Assembly (NCBI GenBank): GCA_963816545.1
Contig: CAWFLE010000008.1
Span: 1 to 64,000, forward strand
From: Albimonas sp963816545
GTDB taxonomy: Bacteria; Pseudomonadota; Alphaproteobacteria; Rhodobacterales; Rhodobacteraceae
Direction: 5' to 3'
DNA: 64,000 bases
Shown: piece after piece, positions 10,218-18,382 of the stretch
Numbering within the stretch: the first letter of the stretch is position 1
Layout: every line of letters starts with the position of its first letter
Program-made: the position numbers and the translations under genes
The notes under the pieces: generated by a model
What the model was told of the DNA's origin: nothing
Databases searched by the model: none
Seen by the model: the letters and a program-made list of their open reading frames with translations, nothing else

Positions 10218-10914
10218 GGAACAGCTCCGGGTGGGTCAGGAAGTGGTCCTGGTGGGCGGGCTCCATGACGAAGCCCTCGGGGTCGTCCTCGATCAGGCGG
10301 GTCATCTGGGAGACGTGGCGGGCCAGCGCCCGGCGCTTGGCCGCAAGCGCCTCGGCCGAGGCGTCCAGCGACAGGAGCGCGGGGGGCCGGGCGGCGGCGT
10401 CGAAGCGGCCCCAGATGGGATATTCCAGCAGGCGCAGGTCCGGGCGCTCGGCGGCCGCGAGCCGGAGCGCCGCGCTCGCCGCCTGATGGTCCCCGTGCGG
10501 GTCGCCCGCCCAGGTGCAGAGGACGAGGGCGCCCTTGGGCAGCAGGGGCGCGACCTCCGCCGCCAGCGGCTCGGGCGCGGGCAGGCCGCAGTCCGGGTGG
10601 CGAAGCTGGTGCAGCCCGGCGCCGGGGGCGAGGTCGGCCACCGCCGCCTCCAGCTCCGCCGCCCGGATGGCGCGCAGGTCGTGGCGGCTGCGGGGGTGGG
10701 AGCGGGCGCCGTCGGTCAGGCAGATCACCCGGCAGGGCAGGCCGAGGCGGGCGGCGTCATGCAGCAGCGCGCCCGCGCCCAGCGTCTCGTCGTCCGGGTG
10801 GGGGGCGACGACGACCAGCGCCGAGGCGCCTTCGGTCAGCCCGGCAGGGGCGACGCGGCGGGCGCGGGCGGCGGCCTCCAGCAGGCGCTCGGCAGGCTCG
10901 CGGAGGAAGCTCAT
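10207..10914 (-). CDS. PIG-L (LmbE-like) N-deacetylase
   Basis: 235-residue zinc-dependent deacetylase of the PIG-L/LmbE family, whose members remove acetyl or acyl groups from N-acetylglucosaminyl lipids or conjugates. The metal-site signature VVAPHPDDETLGAG is near residues 31-44, with further His in a GDPHGDHQAAS motif. The ATG at 10914 overlaps the stop of an upstream short ORF (ATGA), and its own end overlaps the methyltransferase start by 11 bp. The glycosyltransferase and acyl-CoA-dehydrogenase-like genes upstream suggest work on a glycoconjugate. Confidence 0.88.
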   Translation of the reverse strand: MSFLREPAERLLEAAARARRVAPAGLTEGASALVVVAPHPDDETLGAGALLHDAARLGLPCRVICLTDGARSHPRSRHDLRAIRAAELEAAVADLAPGAGLHQLRHPDCGLPAPEPLAAEVAPLLPKGALVLCTWAGDPHGDHQAASAALRLAAAERPDLRLLEYPIWGRFDAAARPPALLSLDASAEALAAKRRALARHVSQMTRLIEDDPEGFVMEPAHQDHFLTHPELFLAP

Positions 10915-11051
10915 CGGCGGAGGAGCCGGGGGCGGAAGGCGGCATGGCGAAGCGCGGCCCGGGCGCGGCCCGTGCGGCTGCGGCGGACCGGGGGCGGGAG
11001 GGTCGGGGGGCCGAGGCGCGGACGTTCTGCGGGGGCGGCGGGGAGGGCCAT
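10911..11051 (-). CDS. Short Arg/Pro-rich ORF in overlapping chain (46 codons)
   Basis: Starts MALPAAPAERPRLG at 11051, where ATG shares a base with the TGA of the preceding short ORF (TGATG), and ends with ATGA overlapping the PIG-L start. No domain is recognised. Codon third positions are almost all G or C, as in neighbouring genes. It could be a real small protein, a leader that couples translation, or decayed coding sequence. Confidence 0.3.
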   Translation of the reverse strand: MALPAAPAERPRLGPPTLPPPVRRSRTGRARAALRHAAFRPRLLRR

Positions 11052-11305
11052 CAGCGGAGGCTCCGGCTGTGTGGGAAGGCTCGGGCAGGGCGCGTGCGGG
11101 CGCGGCGAGCCGGGAACGGGAGGACCGCCGGACGGCCGCAGGGGCGTCCGGCCGGCTTGGGGAAGAGGCTCATCCGCGGAGGCGGGAGGCGGGCGAGCGC
11201 AACGTCTTCCACCAGCGTCGCCCGGCTGCCGCCGAACCCCGCATCGCGGACGCGGACCGGCGGGTCGCGGCGGGCCCGGCAGGCCGTATCGGCGGAGACG
11301 GCCAT
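11051..11305 (-). CDS. Short ORF in overlapping chain (84 codons, repeat related)
   Basis: Starts MAVSADTACRARRDPPV at 11305, overlapping the previous stop as TGATG, and ends FPHSRSLR before a TGA that overlaps the next ATG. The first residues repeat those of the ORF at 11305-11433 (MAFSADTACRA), and the last residues SLR repeat the C-terminus of the dehydrogenase-like gene. It appears to hold two degenerate repeat units. No function is assigned. Confidence 0.35.
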   Translation of the reverse strand: MAVSADTACRARRDPPVRVRDAGFGGSRATLVEDVALARLPPPRMSLFPKPAGRPCGRPAVLPFPARRARTRPARAFPHSRSLR

Positions 11306-11433
11306 CAGCGCAGGCTCCGGAGGCGGGAGAGGGCGTCGTCCTCCGTCAGCCCGTCCCGCGCCCCCTGGCCCATGCCGTCGGGGTCCGGACGGGGACCGGC
11401 GGCCCGGCAGGCCGTATCGGCGGAAAACGCCAT
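11305..11433 (-). CDS. Short ORF duplicating the C-terminus of the upstream gene (42 codons)
   Basis: Begins MAFSADTACRAAGPR at 11433, sharing one base with the TGA of the acyl-CoA-dehydrogenase-like gene, and ends LTEDDALSRLRSLR. Its last 27 residues (DPDGMGQGARDGLTEDDALS and on) match the end of the gene just before it (DPDGMGQAALEGLMEDDGLA and on). This is a 128-bp tandem duplication of the gene end that has kept an open frame and a coupled start. Confidence 0.45.
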   Translation of the reverse strand: MAFSADTACRAAGPRPDPDGMGQGARDGLTEDDALSRLRSLR

Positions 11434-12544
11434 CAGCGCAGGCTCCAGAGGCGGGCGAGGCCGTCGTCCTCCATCAGCCCCTCCAGCGCCGCCTGGCCCA
11501 TACCGTCCGGGTCCGCCTGGCGGAGGTAGACCAGCAGGTCCCGGCGGGGGCGCTCGGCGGGGTGGGCCTCGGCGAAGGACGCGGCGCCGAGGGCCTCGTC
11601 CAGCGCGGAAAGGAGGGCCTGCGCCTCCTCGGCGGTCCGGAGGCGGGCGAGGACCGCGCGATGGGCGGCTTCGGGGCCGGCGCCCGGGCGCTCGACCTCG
11701 CGGGCGGCCTCGCGGAGCCAGAGGCGGGCGGTCTCGCAGGCCGTCGCCATGCGGCGCAGGCGCTGGGCCTGAAGGGGGGCGGAGGCGTGGCCGCGGGTCC
11801 GGAGCTGCCCGGCGGCGGCGGCCGTCAGCCCCCGCATGGCGCCGAGCTGGACGGCCGCGTAGCGCCAGACGCCGCCCTTGAAGTTCGGCTCCTCCAGCCA
11901 GGCGTTCGGGGCGCCCAGCACGGCGGCCTCCGGCGCCTCCAGCCCGGTCAGGTCGCAGGTCCCCGAGGCGGTCGCGCGCATCCCCGTCACCCGCCAGGCG
12001 GAGGCGTCGAGCCGCCCCTCCAGCGCTTCGGCCGGGAGGATCACGAGGCGCAGCGCGTCGTCCTCGTCCCGCGCCGAGACGATGGCGCGGTCCACCACGC
12101 CGATGCCGGAGGCGAAGCGCTTGGCGCCCCGAGCCGCCCGTCGCGCAGGCGCGCGGGTTGCGGCCCGTCTGCGCCCCAGACGCCGAAGAGGGCGCCGGCG
12201 GCGGCCTCCTTCAGCCAGCGGGCGCGCGCCTCGCCGGTCGCGTGCAGGTCCACGAGTTTCACGGCATTGACATGCCCCTCGAAGATCCGCCCCGCCGAGA
12301 GGTCGGCGCGGCCGACGGCGGCCAGGGCTTCCATCAGGGCCTCCGGGTCCTCCGGATGGTGGGCGAGGCCGAGGCCCCCGGCCTCCGCGGGCGCGCAGGC
12401 GGCGAGGAGGCCGCTGCGGCGCAGGGCCTCCACCATCGGGGCGAGGCGGGGCTCCTCGCCCGGCGTCGCCAGCTCCGCCAGCGCCGCCGTGCAGCGGGCG
12501 AGGGCGGGGCCGAGCCCGGCCGGCGGCGGGGCGGCGTCCTTCAT
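11433..12544 (-). CDS. Acyl-CoA-dehydrogenase-like protein (one frameshift)
   Basis: About 370 residues once the frame is joined. The N-terminal part (12544 to about 12130) resembles the helical start of acyl-CoA dehydrogenases (LVEALRRSGLLAACAPAEAGG-like, then ADLSAGRIFEGHVNAVKL). The second frame holds the middle beta domain (RVTGMRATASGTCDL) and a C-terminal helical domain. The two frames join if one base is restored to the four-base run at 12127-12130, so an error is likely. It overlaps short ORFs at both ends (ATGA at the start, TGATG at the stop). Homologs of this type occur beside PIG-L, NodS and glycosyltransferase genes in other alphaproteobacteria; the substrate is unknown. Confidence 0.75.
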
Positions 12545-12720
12545 GCGGGGAACCTCCGGAGACGGGGGGCGGAGCGGGCGGGCGGGGCCGTCTCCGGCGG
12601 GCGGGGGGCGGAGCGCGGACGTCCCTCGTCGGGCGCGGCCGGCGTGACGGCGAACCGTCCGACCCGGGCGGCCGCGCAGGTGGCCGTCGCGGCGGTCCTG
12701 CGGGGGCGGGCGCGGGTCAT
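12541..12720 (-). CDS. Short Arg/Pro/Ala-rich ORF linking two genes (59 codons)
   Basis: MTRARPRRTAATATC... runs from an ATG that overlaps the glycosyltransferase stop (ATGA) to a TGA that overlaps the dehydrogenase start (ATGA). It fills the gap between the two genes completely. Third positions are about 90 percent G or C. No domain is recognised. It may be a small basic protein, a coupling ORF, or chance in GC-rich DNA. Confidence 0.3.
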   Translation of the reverse strand: MTRARPRRTAATATCAAARVGRFAVTPAAPDEGRPRSAPRPPETAPPARSAPRLRRFPA

Positions 12721-13730
12721 GCGGCGGCCCTCCAGGCCTGCCAGCCGGGCAGGACCTCGTCGGCCACCAGCGCCTCCAGCTCCGGCAGGTCGCGCGCCAG
12801 CTCGCTCACCGCCAGGCGTTCGGGCGCGGGGGCGAAGGGGGCGGGGGGGCGGCCGGCCCTCGCCGCCTCCAGGCCGTCGCGCCAGTCCCGGCGCAGGAGC
12901 GACGCCGGGCGCAGGTTCTGGTCGGCGAGGGGGTCGTCCTCCGACAGGCGCGCGCGCAGCATCTCGGAATGGCCGCCCGCGGCGCGGCCGTCGAGGCGGG
13001 TGGAGATGGCGGCGCGGAAGCCCGGCGGGTAGGCGACGCGCGCGCCCGACGCCTCGGCCGCGCGGATCAACAGGCGGTCCTCGCTGGCGGCGGCGGCGGG
13101 CAGGCCCCCCAGCCGGTCCAGCAGCCGGGCCGAGACCGCGAGGCAGGCGCCCGCCTCCATGTAGCTGGGCCGCTCGGGGCCGCGCTGCCGACCCGCCAGC
13201 AGGTCCAGCCGGAACCGCACCTCATGCGCGAGGTCGCGATAGCGGGTCTCCACCTCCGCGAAACGCCGGGCGCGGGGATGGTCGCGCATCGCGGCGGGCA
13301 GGCGGGCCACGAGGTCTCCGCAGATCGCCTCGGCCCCCTGCGCGGCGGCGGCGAGCGCCGCCTCCAGCGCGCCGCGGCCGAGCCTTGCGTCCGCGTCGGT
13401 GCTCAGCACCAGCCCGTGCGGCGCGCAGCGGGTGCGGGCGGCCTCCATGGCGATGCGCCGGGCGCGGCCGGCGCTGGCGAGCGCCGGGGGCAGGGTCGCC
13501 TCCACCACCATGACGCGCAGCCCGAGGCGGCGCGCCTCCTCCCGCGCCGCGCGGGCCGTGCCGTCGCGGCAGTTGTTGGCGAGGATCACCGCCTCCAGCC
13601 GCGCGCCCGGCGGGCGGGCGCGGGCCAGCGCGCGCAGGGCGCCGGGCAGGGCGGCCTCCTCGTCCAGGGCGGGAATGGCGGCGACGATGTCGGCGAGGGT
13701 GGTCGAGGCGGGGGCGGCGAGGTCCCTCAT
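12717..13730 (-). CDS. Family 2-type glycosyltransferase
   Basis: About 337 residues, GT-A fold. It opens with AIPALDEEAALPGALRALA, the usual nucleotide-sugar-binding entry for GT2 enzymes, followed by VILANNCRDGTA and the divalent-metal motif LSTDADARLG near residue 125. An acidic ASEDRLLIRAAE segment could supply the catalytic base. The ATG at 13730 is preferred because an upstream extension lacks domain character. It is the first gene of the minus-strand cluster and divergent from the amidoligase, 217 bp away. Likely role: transfer of a sugar in synthesis of a small glycoconjugate later deacetylated and methylated. Confidence 0.82.
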   Translation of the reverse strand: MRDLAAPASTTLADIVAAIPALDEEAALPGALRALARARPPGARLEAVILANNCRDGTARAAREEARRLGLRVMVVEATLPPALASAGRARRIAMEAARTRCAPHGLVLSTDADARLGRGALEAALAAAAQGAEAICGDLVARLPAAMRDHPRARRFAEVETRYRDLAHEVRFRLDLLAGRQRGPERPSYMEAGACLAVSARLLDRLGGLPAAAASEDRLLIRAAEASGARVAYPPGFRAAISTRLDGRAAGGHSEMLRARLSEDDPLADQNLRPASLLRRDWRDGLEAARAGRPPAPFAPAPERLAVSELARDLPELEALVADEVLPGWQAWRAAA

Positions 13731-13947
13731 CGGCGGGATCCGGGACGGGGCGCGGGCTTGGGTCTCATTCTGGAACCGTTTCTCAGCGGGCGGATGCGCG
13801 GGCCTGCCGACAACCTCCGCGGCCCGCCGCGGGTTCCGTCTTTGCAACCGCGGACCGCCCCCCTACGTTGCCCGACCGGGAAGGCGCGCCGCGCCCGCCC
13901 CTGCGCCGCGCCGCGGCGCGGTCCGCCGGATGCCCGAGGGGGGCCGC

Positions 13948-14949
13948 ATGACCGACACCGCCGACACGCCGTCGCGCCTGCGCCCGACGCAAGGCTTCGC
14001 GCCCCTGCCGCAGCCGCTGGACGCCGAGGGCCAGCCCCGCCGCGTCGGCGTGGAGCTGGAGTTCGGCGGCATAGACGAGATGGCCGCCGCGCGCATCGTC
14101 GCCGGCCGCTTCGGGGGCGAGATCTCGGACGCGGAGGAGCCGGGCCTCGCGCTGGTGCGGGCCGAGGCGGGGAAGTTCGAGATCTATCTCGACACCTCGC
14201 TCAGGAAGCGCCCGCAGACGCGCGCCATCGCGGAGATGGCGCGGTCCCTGATCCCGGTGGAGATCGTGTCCCCGCCGATCCCGGTCTCCGACCTGCCGCT
14301 GATCGAGGACGTGGTCCGCGACCTGCGCGAGGCGGGCGCCAAGGGGACGGACGACAGCGTGCTGCTCGGCTTCGGGATGCATCTGAACGTGCAGGTGGCC
14401 TCGGTGGACGCGGCCGGCATCGGGCCGGTGCTGCGGGCCTTCCTGCTGCTGGAGGACTGGCTGCGCCAGGCCGATCCCATCGACCCGAGCCGCAGGATGT
14501 TGCCCTTCGTGGACCCGTTCGACCGCGGCTTCATCACCGAGGCCGCGCGGAACGGCGCCGGCTGGGACCTGGACGCGATCTTCGACGCCTATCTGCGCCA
14601 TGTGAAAACGCGCAACCGGGCGCTGGACCTGCTGCCGGCGCTCAAGTTCATCGACGCGGACCGGGTGGTGGCGGCGGTGGGCGGGAACATGAAGATCGGC
14701 GCCCGCCCCGCCTTCCACTACCGCCTGCCGGATTGCCGGGTGGACGACCCGCGCTGGAGCGTGGCTCATGAATGGGCGCGCTGGGCCTTCGTGGAGGAGG
14801 TGGCGGCGGACGCGGACGCGCTGGATGCGCTGTCGGCGGCGTGGCTGAAGCACTGGGAGAGCTGGTCCACCACGCGCGGGGACTGGTGGCGCTCCGCGGA
14901 CGAGGTGCTGGTCGCGCGCGGACATCTTCATGCCGAGGGGACGGCATGA
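13948..14949 (+). CDS. Amidoligase (Amidoligase_2 family)
   Basis: 333 residues from ATG 13948, which has a GAGGGGG ribosome site five bases upstream; an in-frame ATG at 13930 is an alternative. Features of the glutamine-synthetase-like amidoligases are visible: RVGVELEFGG (acidic metal-binding strand), KFEIYLDTSLRK, and PVEIVSPPIP. Family members are predicted ATP-dependent enzymes that join an amine to a carboxylate. The stop overlaps the next start (ATGA) with a glutamine-amidotransferase-fold hydrolase, a pairing described for this family. Product and substrate are unknown. Confidence 0.82.
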   Translation: MTDTADTPSRLRPTQGFAPLPQPLDAEGQPRRVGVELEFGGIDEMAAARIVAGRFGGEISDAEEPGLALVRAEAGKFEIYLDTSLRKRPQTRAIAEMARSLIPVEIVSPPIPVSDLPLIEDVVRDLREAGAKGTDDSVLLGFGMHLNVQVASVDAAGIGPVLRAFLLLEDWLRQADPIDPSRRMLPFVDPFDRGFITEAARNGAGWDLDAIFDAYLRHVKTRNRALDLLPALKFIDADRVVAAVGGNMKIGARPAFHYRLPDCRVDDPRWSVAHEWARWAFVEEVAADADALDALSAAWLKHWESWSTTRGDWWRSADEVLVARGHLHAEGTA

Positions 14950-15670
14950 GCCGACCCGTGATCGGCGTCACCGTCTCGACCCGTTCGGGCTGGCGCATCT
15001 TCCCGCTGATGTGGCTCTCGATCCGGCTGGCCGGAGGCCGGGCCGTGCGCTGGACGCATCGGCGCGAGGTGGATGTGGACAACGTGGACGGCGTGGTGAT
15101 CGGGGGGGGGACGACATCTCGGCCGACCTTTACGGCGGGCAGCTGGTGGCCAAGGCGTCGGTGGACCCCAAACGCGATGCGCTGGAGCACCGGATCGTGG
15201 GCGAGGCGCTGGACCGCGGCCGCCCCGTGCTGGGCATCTGCCGGGGCGCGCAGATGATCAACATCGCGCTCGGGGGCACGCTTTATCAGGACGCCTACGC
15301 GGTGTTCGAGGCGAGCGAGAAGATCTGGACGGTGCTCCCCAAGAAGACGGTCTGCGTGGAGCCGGACACCCGCTTCGCCGGGATCGTGGGGCCGAAGCCG
15401 ATGCGCGTGAACTCGCTGCACTCCCAGGCGGTGGACCGGCTGGGGCGGCACCTGAAGGTGGTGGCGCGCGACGAGGCCGGGATGGTGCAGGCGATCGAGC
15501 GGGTGTGCGACCCCTTCGCCGTGGGCGTGCAGTGGCACCCGGAGCACCTGTTCTACGCGAAACGCCAGCGCCGCCTGTTCCGGGCGCTGGTGAAGGCCGC
15601 GAAGGCGCAGCGGGAGCGGCGGTCCCAGGTCAGGGCGGTGGACGAGCTGCTGGCCGCCGAGGCGCTGTAG
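14946..15670 (+). CDS. Class I glutamine-amidotransferase-like gamma-glutamyl hydrolase (PuuD-like; frameshift)
   Basis: About 240 residues. The start MSRPVIGVTVSTRSGW is in one frame and the rest in another; restoring one G to the nine-G run at 15102-15110 gives VVIGGGDDISADLYGG. The catalytic nucleophile is in LGICRGAQMIN near residue 99 and the His of the triad is in GVQWHPEHLFY. The fold matches gamma-glutamyl-GABA hydrolases (peptidase C26). It is coupled to the amidoligase and may hydrolyse a gamma-glutamyl-type bond made by it, or release a product. Confidence 0.85.
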
Positions 15671-15960
15671 CGCCCGCTCGCCCTCCCGCGCGACGGGGGG
15701 CGGTATGGCGCCTCCGCACAGCTGGGGCGTCACGTGGACGAGCTTCCGGCCGCCGAGGCGCCCCTGCACCCTCCCGCACCACGGGGAGGGCGGCGTCCGG
15801 CGCCTCCGCGCAGCGGGAAGGGCTCGGGTCAACGCCGTGGACGCGCTGGCGGCCGCCGAGGCGCCCCTGCATCCTCCCGCGCGACGGGGAGGGCGGCGTC
15901 CGACCCTTCGCACAGCGGGAGCGACCCGGCTCGACGCCGTGGGCTGCCGGCCAACGAGAC
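15638..15960. repeat. Imperfect tandem repeats of about 100 bp, starting inside the gene 3' end
   Basis: A unit beginning gtggacg-agctgctggccgccgag (the last ten codons of the amidotransferase gene) recurs at 15734 and 15837, with a decayed copy at 15939; spacings are 96, 103 and 102 bp. Each unit also carries ccctcccg...cggggagggcggcgtcc, a stem-forming motif. The repeat fills the space between two convergent genes and may act in termination. Confidence 0.7.
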
Positions 15961-15961
15961 G

Positions 15962-17083
15962 CTACAGCGCCCGCGCCCCCTCCCGCGCCTCTTCCAGCGC
16001 GAGGGGCAGGGCCGCCTCCAGCGCGTCCAGCATGGGGGGCGTGCCGGCGGAGATGCGGATGCAGCGGTTCTCGGGCGCAGCGAACGGCATCCTGACGAAG
16101 ACGCCGCGGTCCACCAGCCCCGACAGCACCGCCTTGGCGAAGTCCCCGTCGCCGCCGCAATCCACCGCCACGAAGTTGGTGGCCGAGGGCAGGGGGGTCA
16201 GCCCGTTGGCCCGCGCGATGGCGGCGATGCGGTCGCGCGCCCCGGCGACCTTGCCGCGGACCTCCTCGATCCACGCCGCGTCCTGCGCCGAGGCCAGCGC
16301 GCCGGCGAGGCCGATGCGGTTCATTCCGAAGTGGTTCTTGACCTTGTTGAACGCCTCGATGATGGCCTTCGGGGCGATGGCGTAGCCCACGCGGGCGCCG
16401 GCCATGCCGTGGGCCTTGGAGAAGGTGCGCATCCTGACGACGCGCGGATCCTCCGGGTCGATCTCGGGCGCGGTGCCTTCGGGGGCGAACTCGATATAGG
16501 CCTCGTCGAGGCAGAGGACGGCCCCTGCGGGCACGTCGTCGATCATCCGGCGGATGGTCGCGGCCGGGTGCCAGGAGCCCATCGGGTTGTCGGGGTTGGC
16601 GATGTAGAGGAGGGGTGCGGCCTCCCGCTTCGCGGCGCCGATCAGGGCCTCGGGGTCCTCGTGGTCGTCCTTGTAGGGGACGGCGACGAGGCGGCCGCCG
16701 AAGCTTGCGACGTGGTAGTTGAAGGTCGGGTAGGCGCCGAGCGAGGTGACCACGGGCGTCCCCTCCGACACCAGCACCCGGACCAGCAGGCCGAGGAGCC
16801 CGTCGATCCCCTCGCCGACCGCGATGTTGTCGGGGTCGATGCCGTGCTTCGCCGACAGCGCCCGGCGCAGGTCATGATGCTGGGCGTCGGCGTATTTCCA
16901 GATCTGCTCCGCCTCCTCCCGCATCGCGGCGACGGCGCGGGGCGAGGGGCCGAACACGCTCTCGTTCGCGCCGATGCGGGCGTCGAAGGGGCGGCCGAGC
17001 AGGCGCTCCTGCGTCTCGGGGCCCACGAAGGGGACGGTGGCGGGAAGGCTCTCCACCAGCGGCGTGAAGCGGGGGCGGGTCAT
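15962..17083 (-). CDS. PLP-dependent aminotransferase, HisC-like
   Basis: 373 residues of the fold-type I histidinol-phosphate aminotransferase group. Visible features: GANESVFGPSP at the N-terminus, the cofactor-phosphate-binding YADAQHHDLRRALS region, IANPDNPMGSW, the LDEAYIEFAP aspartate, and the Schiff-base lysine in RMRTFSKAHGMAG. ATG 17083 is chosen because GGAG lies just upstream. No histidine biosynthesis genes are nearby, so it may act on another amino acid or phosphonate. Confidence 0.85.
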   Translation of the reverse strand: MTRPRFTPLVESLPATVPFVGPETQERLLGRPFDARIGANESVFGPSPRAVAAMREEAEQIWKYADAQHHDLRRALSAKHGIDPDNIAVGEGIDGLLGLLVRVLVSEGTPVVTSLGAYPTFNYHVASFGGRLVAVPYKDDHEDPEALIGAAKREAAPLLYIANPDNPMGSWHPAATIRRMIDDVPAGAVLCLDEAYIEFAPEGTAPEIDPEDPRVVRMRTFSKAHGMAGARVGYAIAPKAIIEAFNKVKNHFGMNRIGLAGALASAQDAAWIEEVRGKVAGARDRIAAIARANGLTPLPSATNFVAVDCGGDGDFAKAVLSGLVDRGVFVRMPFAAPENRCIRISAGTPPMLDALEAALPLALEEAREGARAL

Positions 17084-17522
17084 GGCGTCTCCTTCCCTTT
17101 GCGCGACGGGCGCCTTCGGTTCCATGCCGCGCGCGCCCCGTCAAGCGAAGGCGCCGCGCCGGCCGTCGCGCGGGGGCCGTCCCGGGCGCCCGCGGCGCGT
17201 GGCCGACAGGGCGCCCGGACCGGCGGTCGCTTCGCCCCGGAGAGCGTCCTTCGCGGCCAGCGGCGCCGGGCCGCCGCCGAGGTCGCAGCGCGGCGCCGGG
17301 CCGCCGCCGAGGTCGCAGCGCGGGGGCGGCCCCGAGAGGGCCCGAGGGCGCCGGTCCGGCGTCGTTCCCGCCCTGAAATCGTCAGCCGCTCCGCGCGCCG
17401 GCGGAGGCGCCCGTCGCATCCGGGCGCCCGCCTGAAGGCTGTCCGCCGCTCCGGTCGTCGGCGGGCGATCCGCCTCCCGCCACGGCGGCGCTCTCGCGAG
17501 CCTCGCCGCACGGACCGCCGCC
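17084..17522. repeat. GC-rich spacer with a perfect 30-bp tandem duplication
   Basis: No gene is supported in this 439-bp spacer. It holds two identical adjacent 30-bp units, 17261-17290 and 17291-17320, beginning cggcgccgggccgccgccga. The rest is low-complexity GC-rich sequence. Frames through it are arginine-rich and have no recognisable domain. Confidence 0.75.
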
Positions 17523-18371
17523 TCAGAACTTCGCTCGCGCCTCGGTCGCGAGCCGCCCGTCGGCGTTCAGCGCCCACAGCTCCGCCCCGTCGCCGAAGGT
17601 CCGCCCGCACAGGCGGAAGGGCTGGCCGCAGAAGATCGGCGAGATGGCGCGGAAGTCGAAGCGCCGGATCTCCCGCCCCGTCTCGTCCCGCAGCAGGTCC
17701 GCCAGAAGCTGGGCCAGCAGGGGGCCGTGGACCACCCGCTCGGGGTAACCCTCCACCTGCGTGGCGTAGGGGTGGTCGTAGTGGATGCGGTGCCCGTTGA
17801 AGGTCAGCGCCGAGTAGCGGAACAGCAGCGTCTCGTCCGCCACCATCTCCCGCGAGAAGGCCGGCCGCTCGTCCTTCAGGGGCGGCTGGGGGCGGGGCCT
17901 GTCGTCCGGGCTCGGGGCCGGGCGATAGACCAGGTCCTCCTCCTCCCGGATCGCGAGGCCCTGCGGCCCCATGATCTCCCGCCGCACGGTGACGATGGCG
18001 AGCGCCCCGCTGCCGCCCTGCTTGAAGGCGACGTTCTGGATGACCGACACCCGCTCTGCCTTCGCGCCCACGGGCAGGGGGGCGTGGAACTCCAGCCGCC
18101 CGCCCGCGCGCATCCGGCGCGGCAGGCCGGTGTCGGGCAGGAAGGCGCCGGTCTTCGGGTGGCCGTCCTCGCCCAGCTCCGAGCGGCGGCGAACCTCGGC
18201 GAAGAACATGAAATGCCAGAGCGGGGGCAGGTTCTGGCCGGGGGCGGGCGCCTCTCCGGGCCGGTCCAGCGTGGCGTGCAGCGAGGCGACGCGCCAGGGG
18301 TCGATGCGATCCCCCTCCACCATCGGCTCGCCGGCGCTGTCGGGGACGGGGTTTCTCCGGGCCTCGGTCAT
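17523..18371 (-). CDS. HTD2/MaoC-type hotdog hydratase (mesaconyl-C4-CoA hydratase-like)
   Basis: About 282 residues, a double-hotdog protein. The N-terminal half carries LPPLWHFMFFAEVRR and PRRMRAGGRLEFHAPLP. The C-terminal half holds the hydratase motif LFRYSALTFNGHRIHYDHPYA with its catalytic His and Asp, then VVHGPLLAQLLADLL. This matches the HTD2-like group containing mesaconyl-C4-CoA hydratase and itaconyl-type hydratases. ATG 18371 is used. It lies 12 bp after a small secreted protein on the same strand. Likely a CoA-ester hydratase; exact substrate unproven. Confidence 0.82.
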   Translation of the reverse strand: MTEARRNPVPDSAGEPMVEGDRIDPWRVASLHATLDRPGEAPAPGQNLPPLWHFMFFAEVRRRSELGEDGHPKTGAFLPDTGLPRRMRAGGRLEFHAPLPVGAKAERVSVIQNVAFKQGGSGALAIVTVRREIMGPQGLAIREEEDLVYRPAPSPDDRPRPQPPLKDERPAFSREMVADETLLFRYSALTFNGHRIHYDHPYATQVEGYPERVVHGPLLAQLLADLLRDETGREIRRFDFRAISPIFCGQPFRLCGRTFGDGAELWALNADGRLATEARAKF

Positions 18372-18382
18372 CGCGCGCCTCC

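Noticed and set aside
10201..12647. Long plus-strand frames of 440-570 codons
   Set aside because: They are shadows of the minus-strand PIG-L and dehydrogenase genes and consist of Arg/Gly-rich low-complexity sequence.
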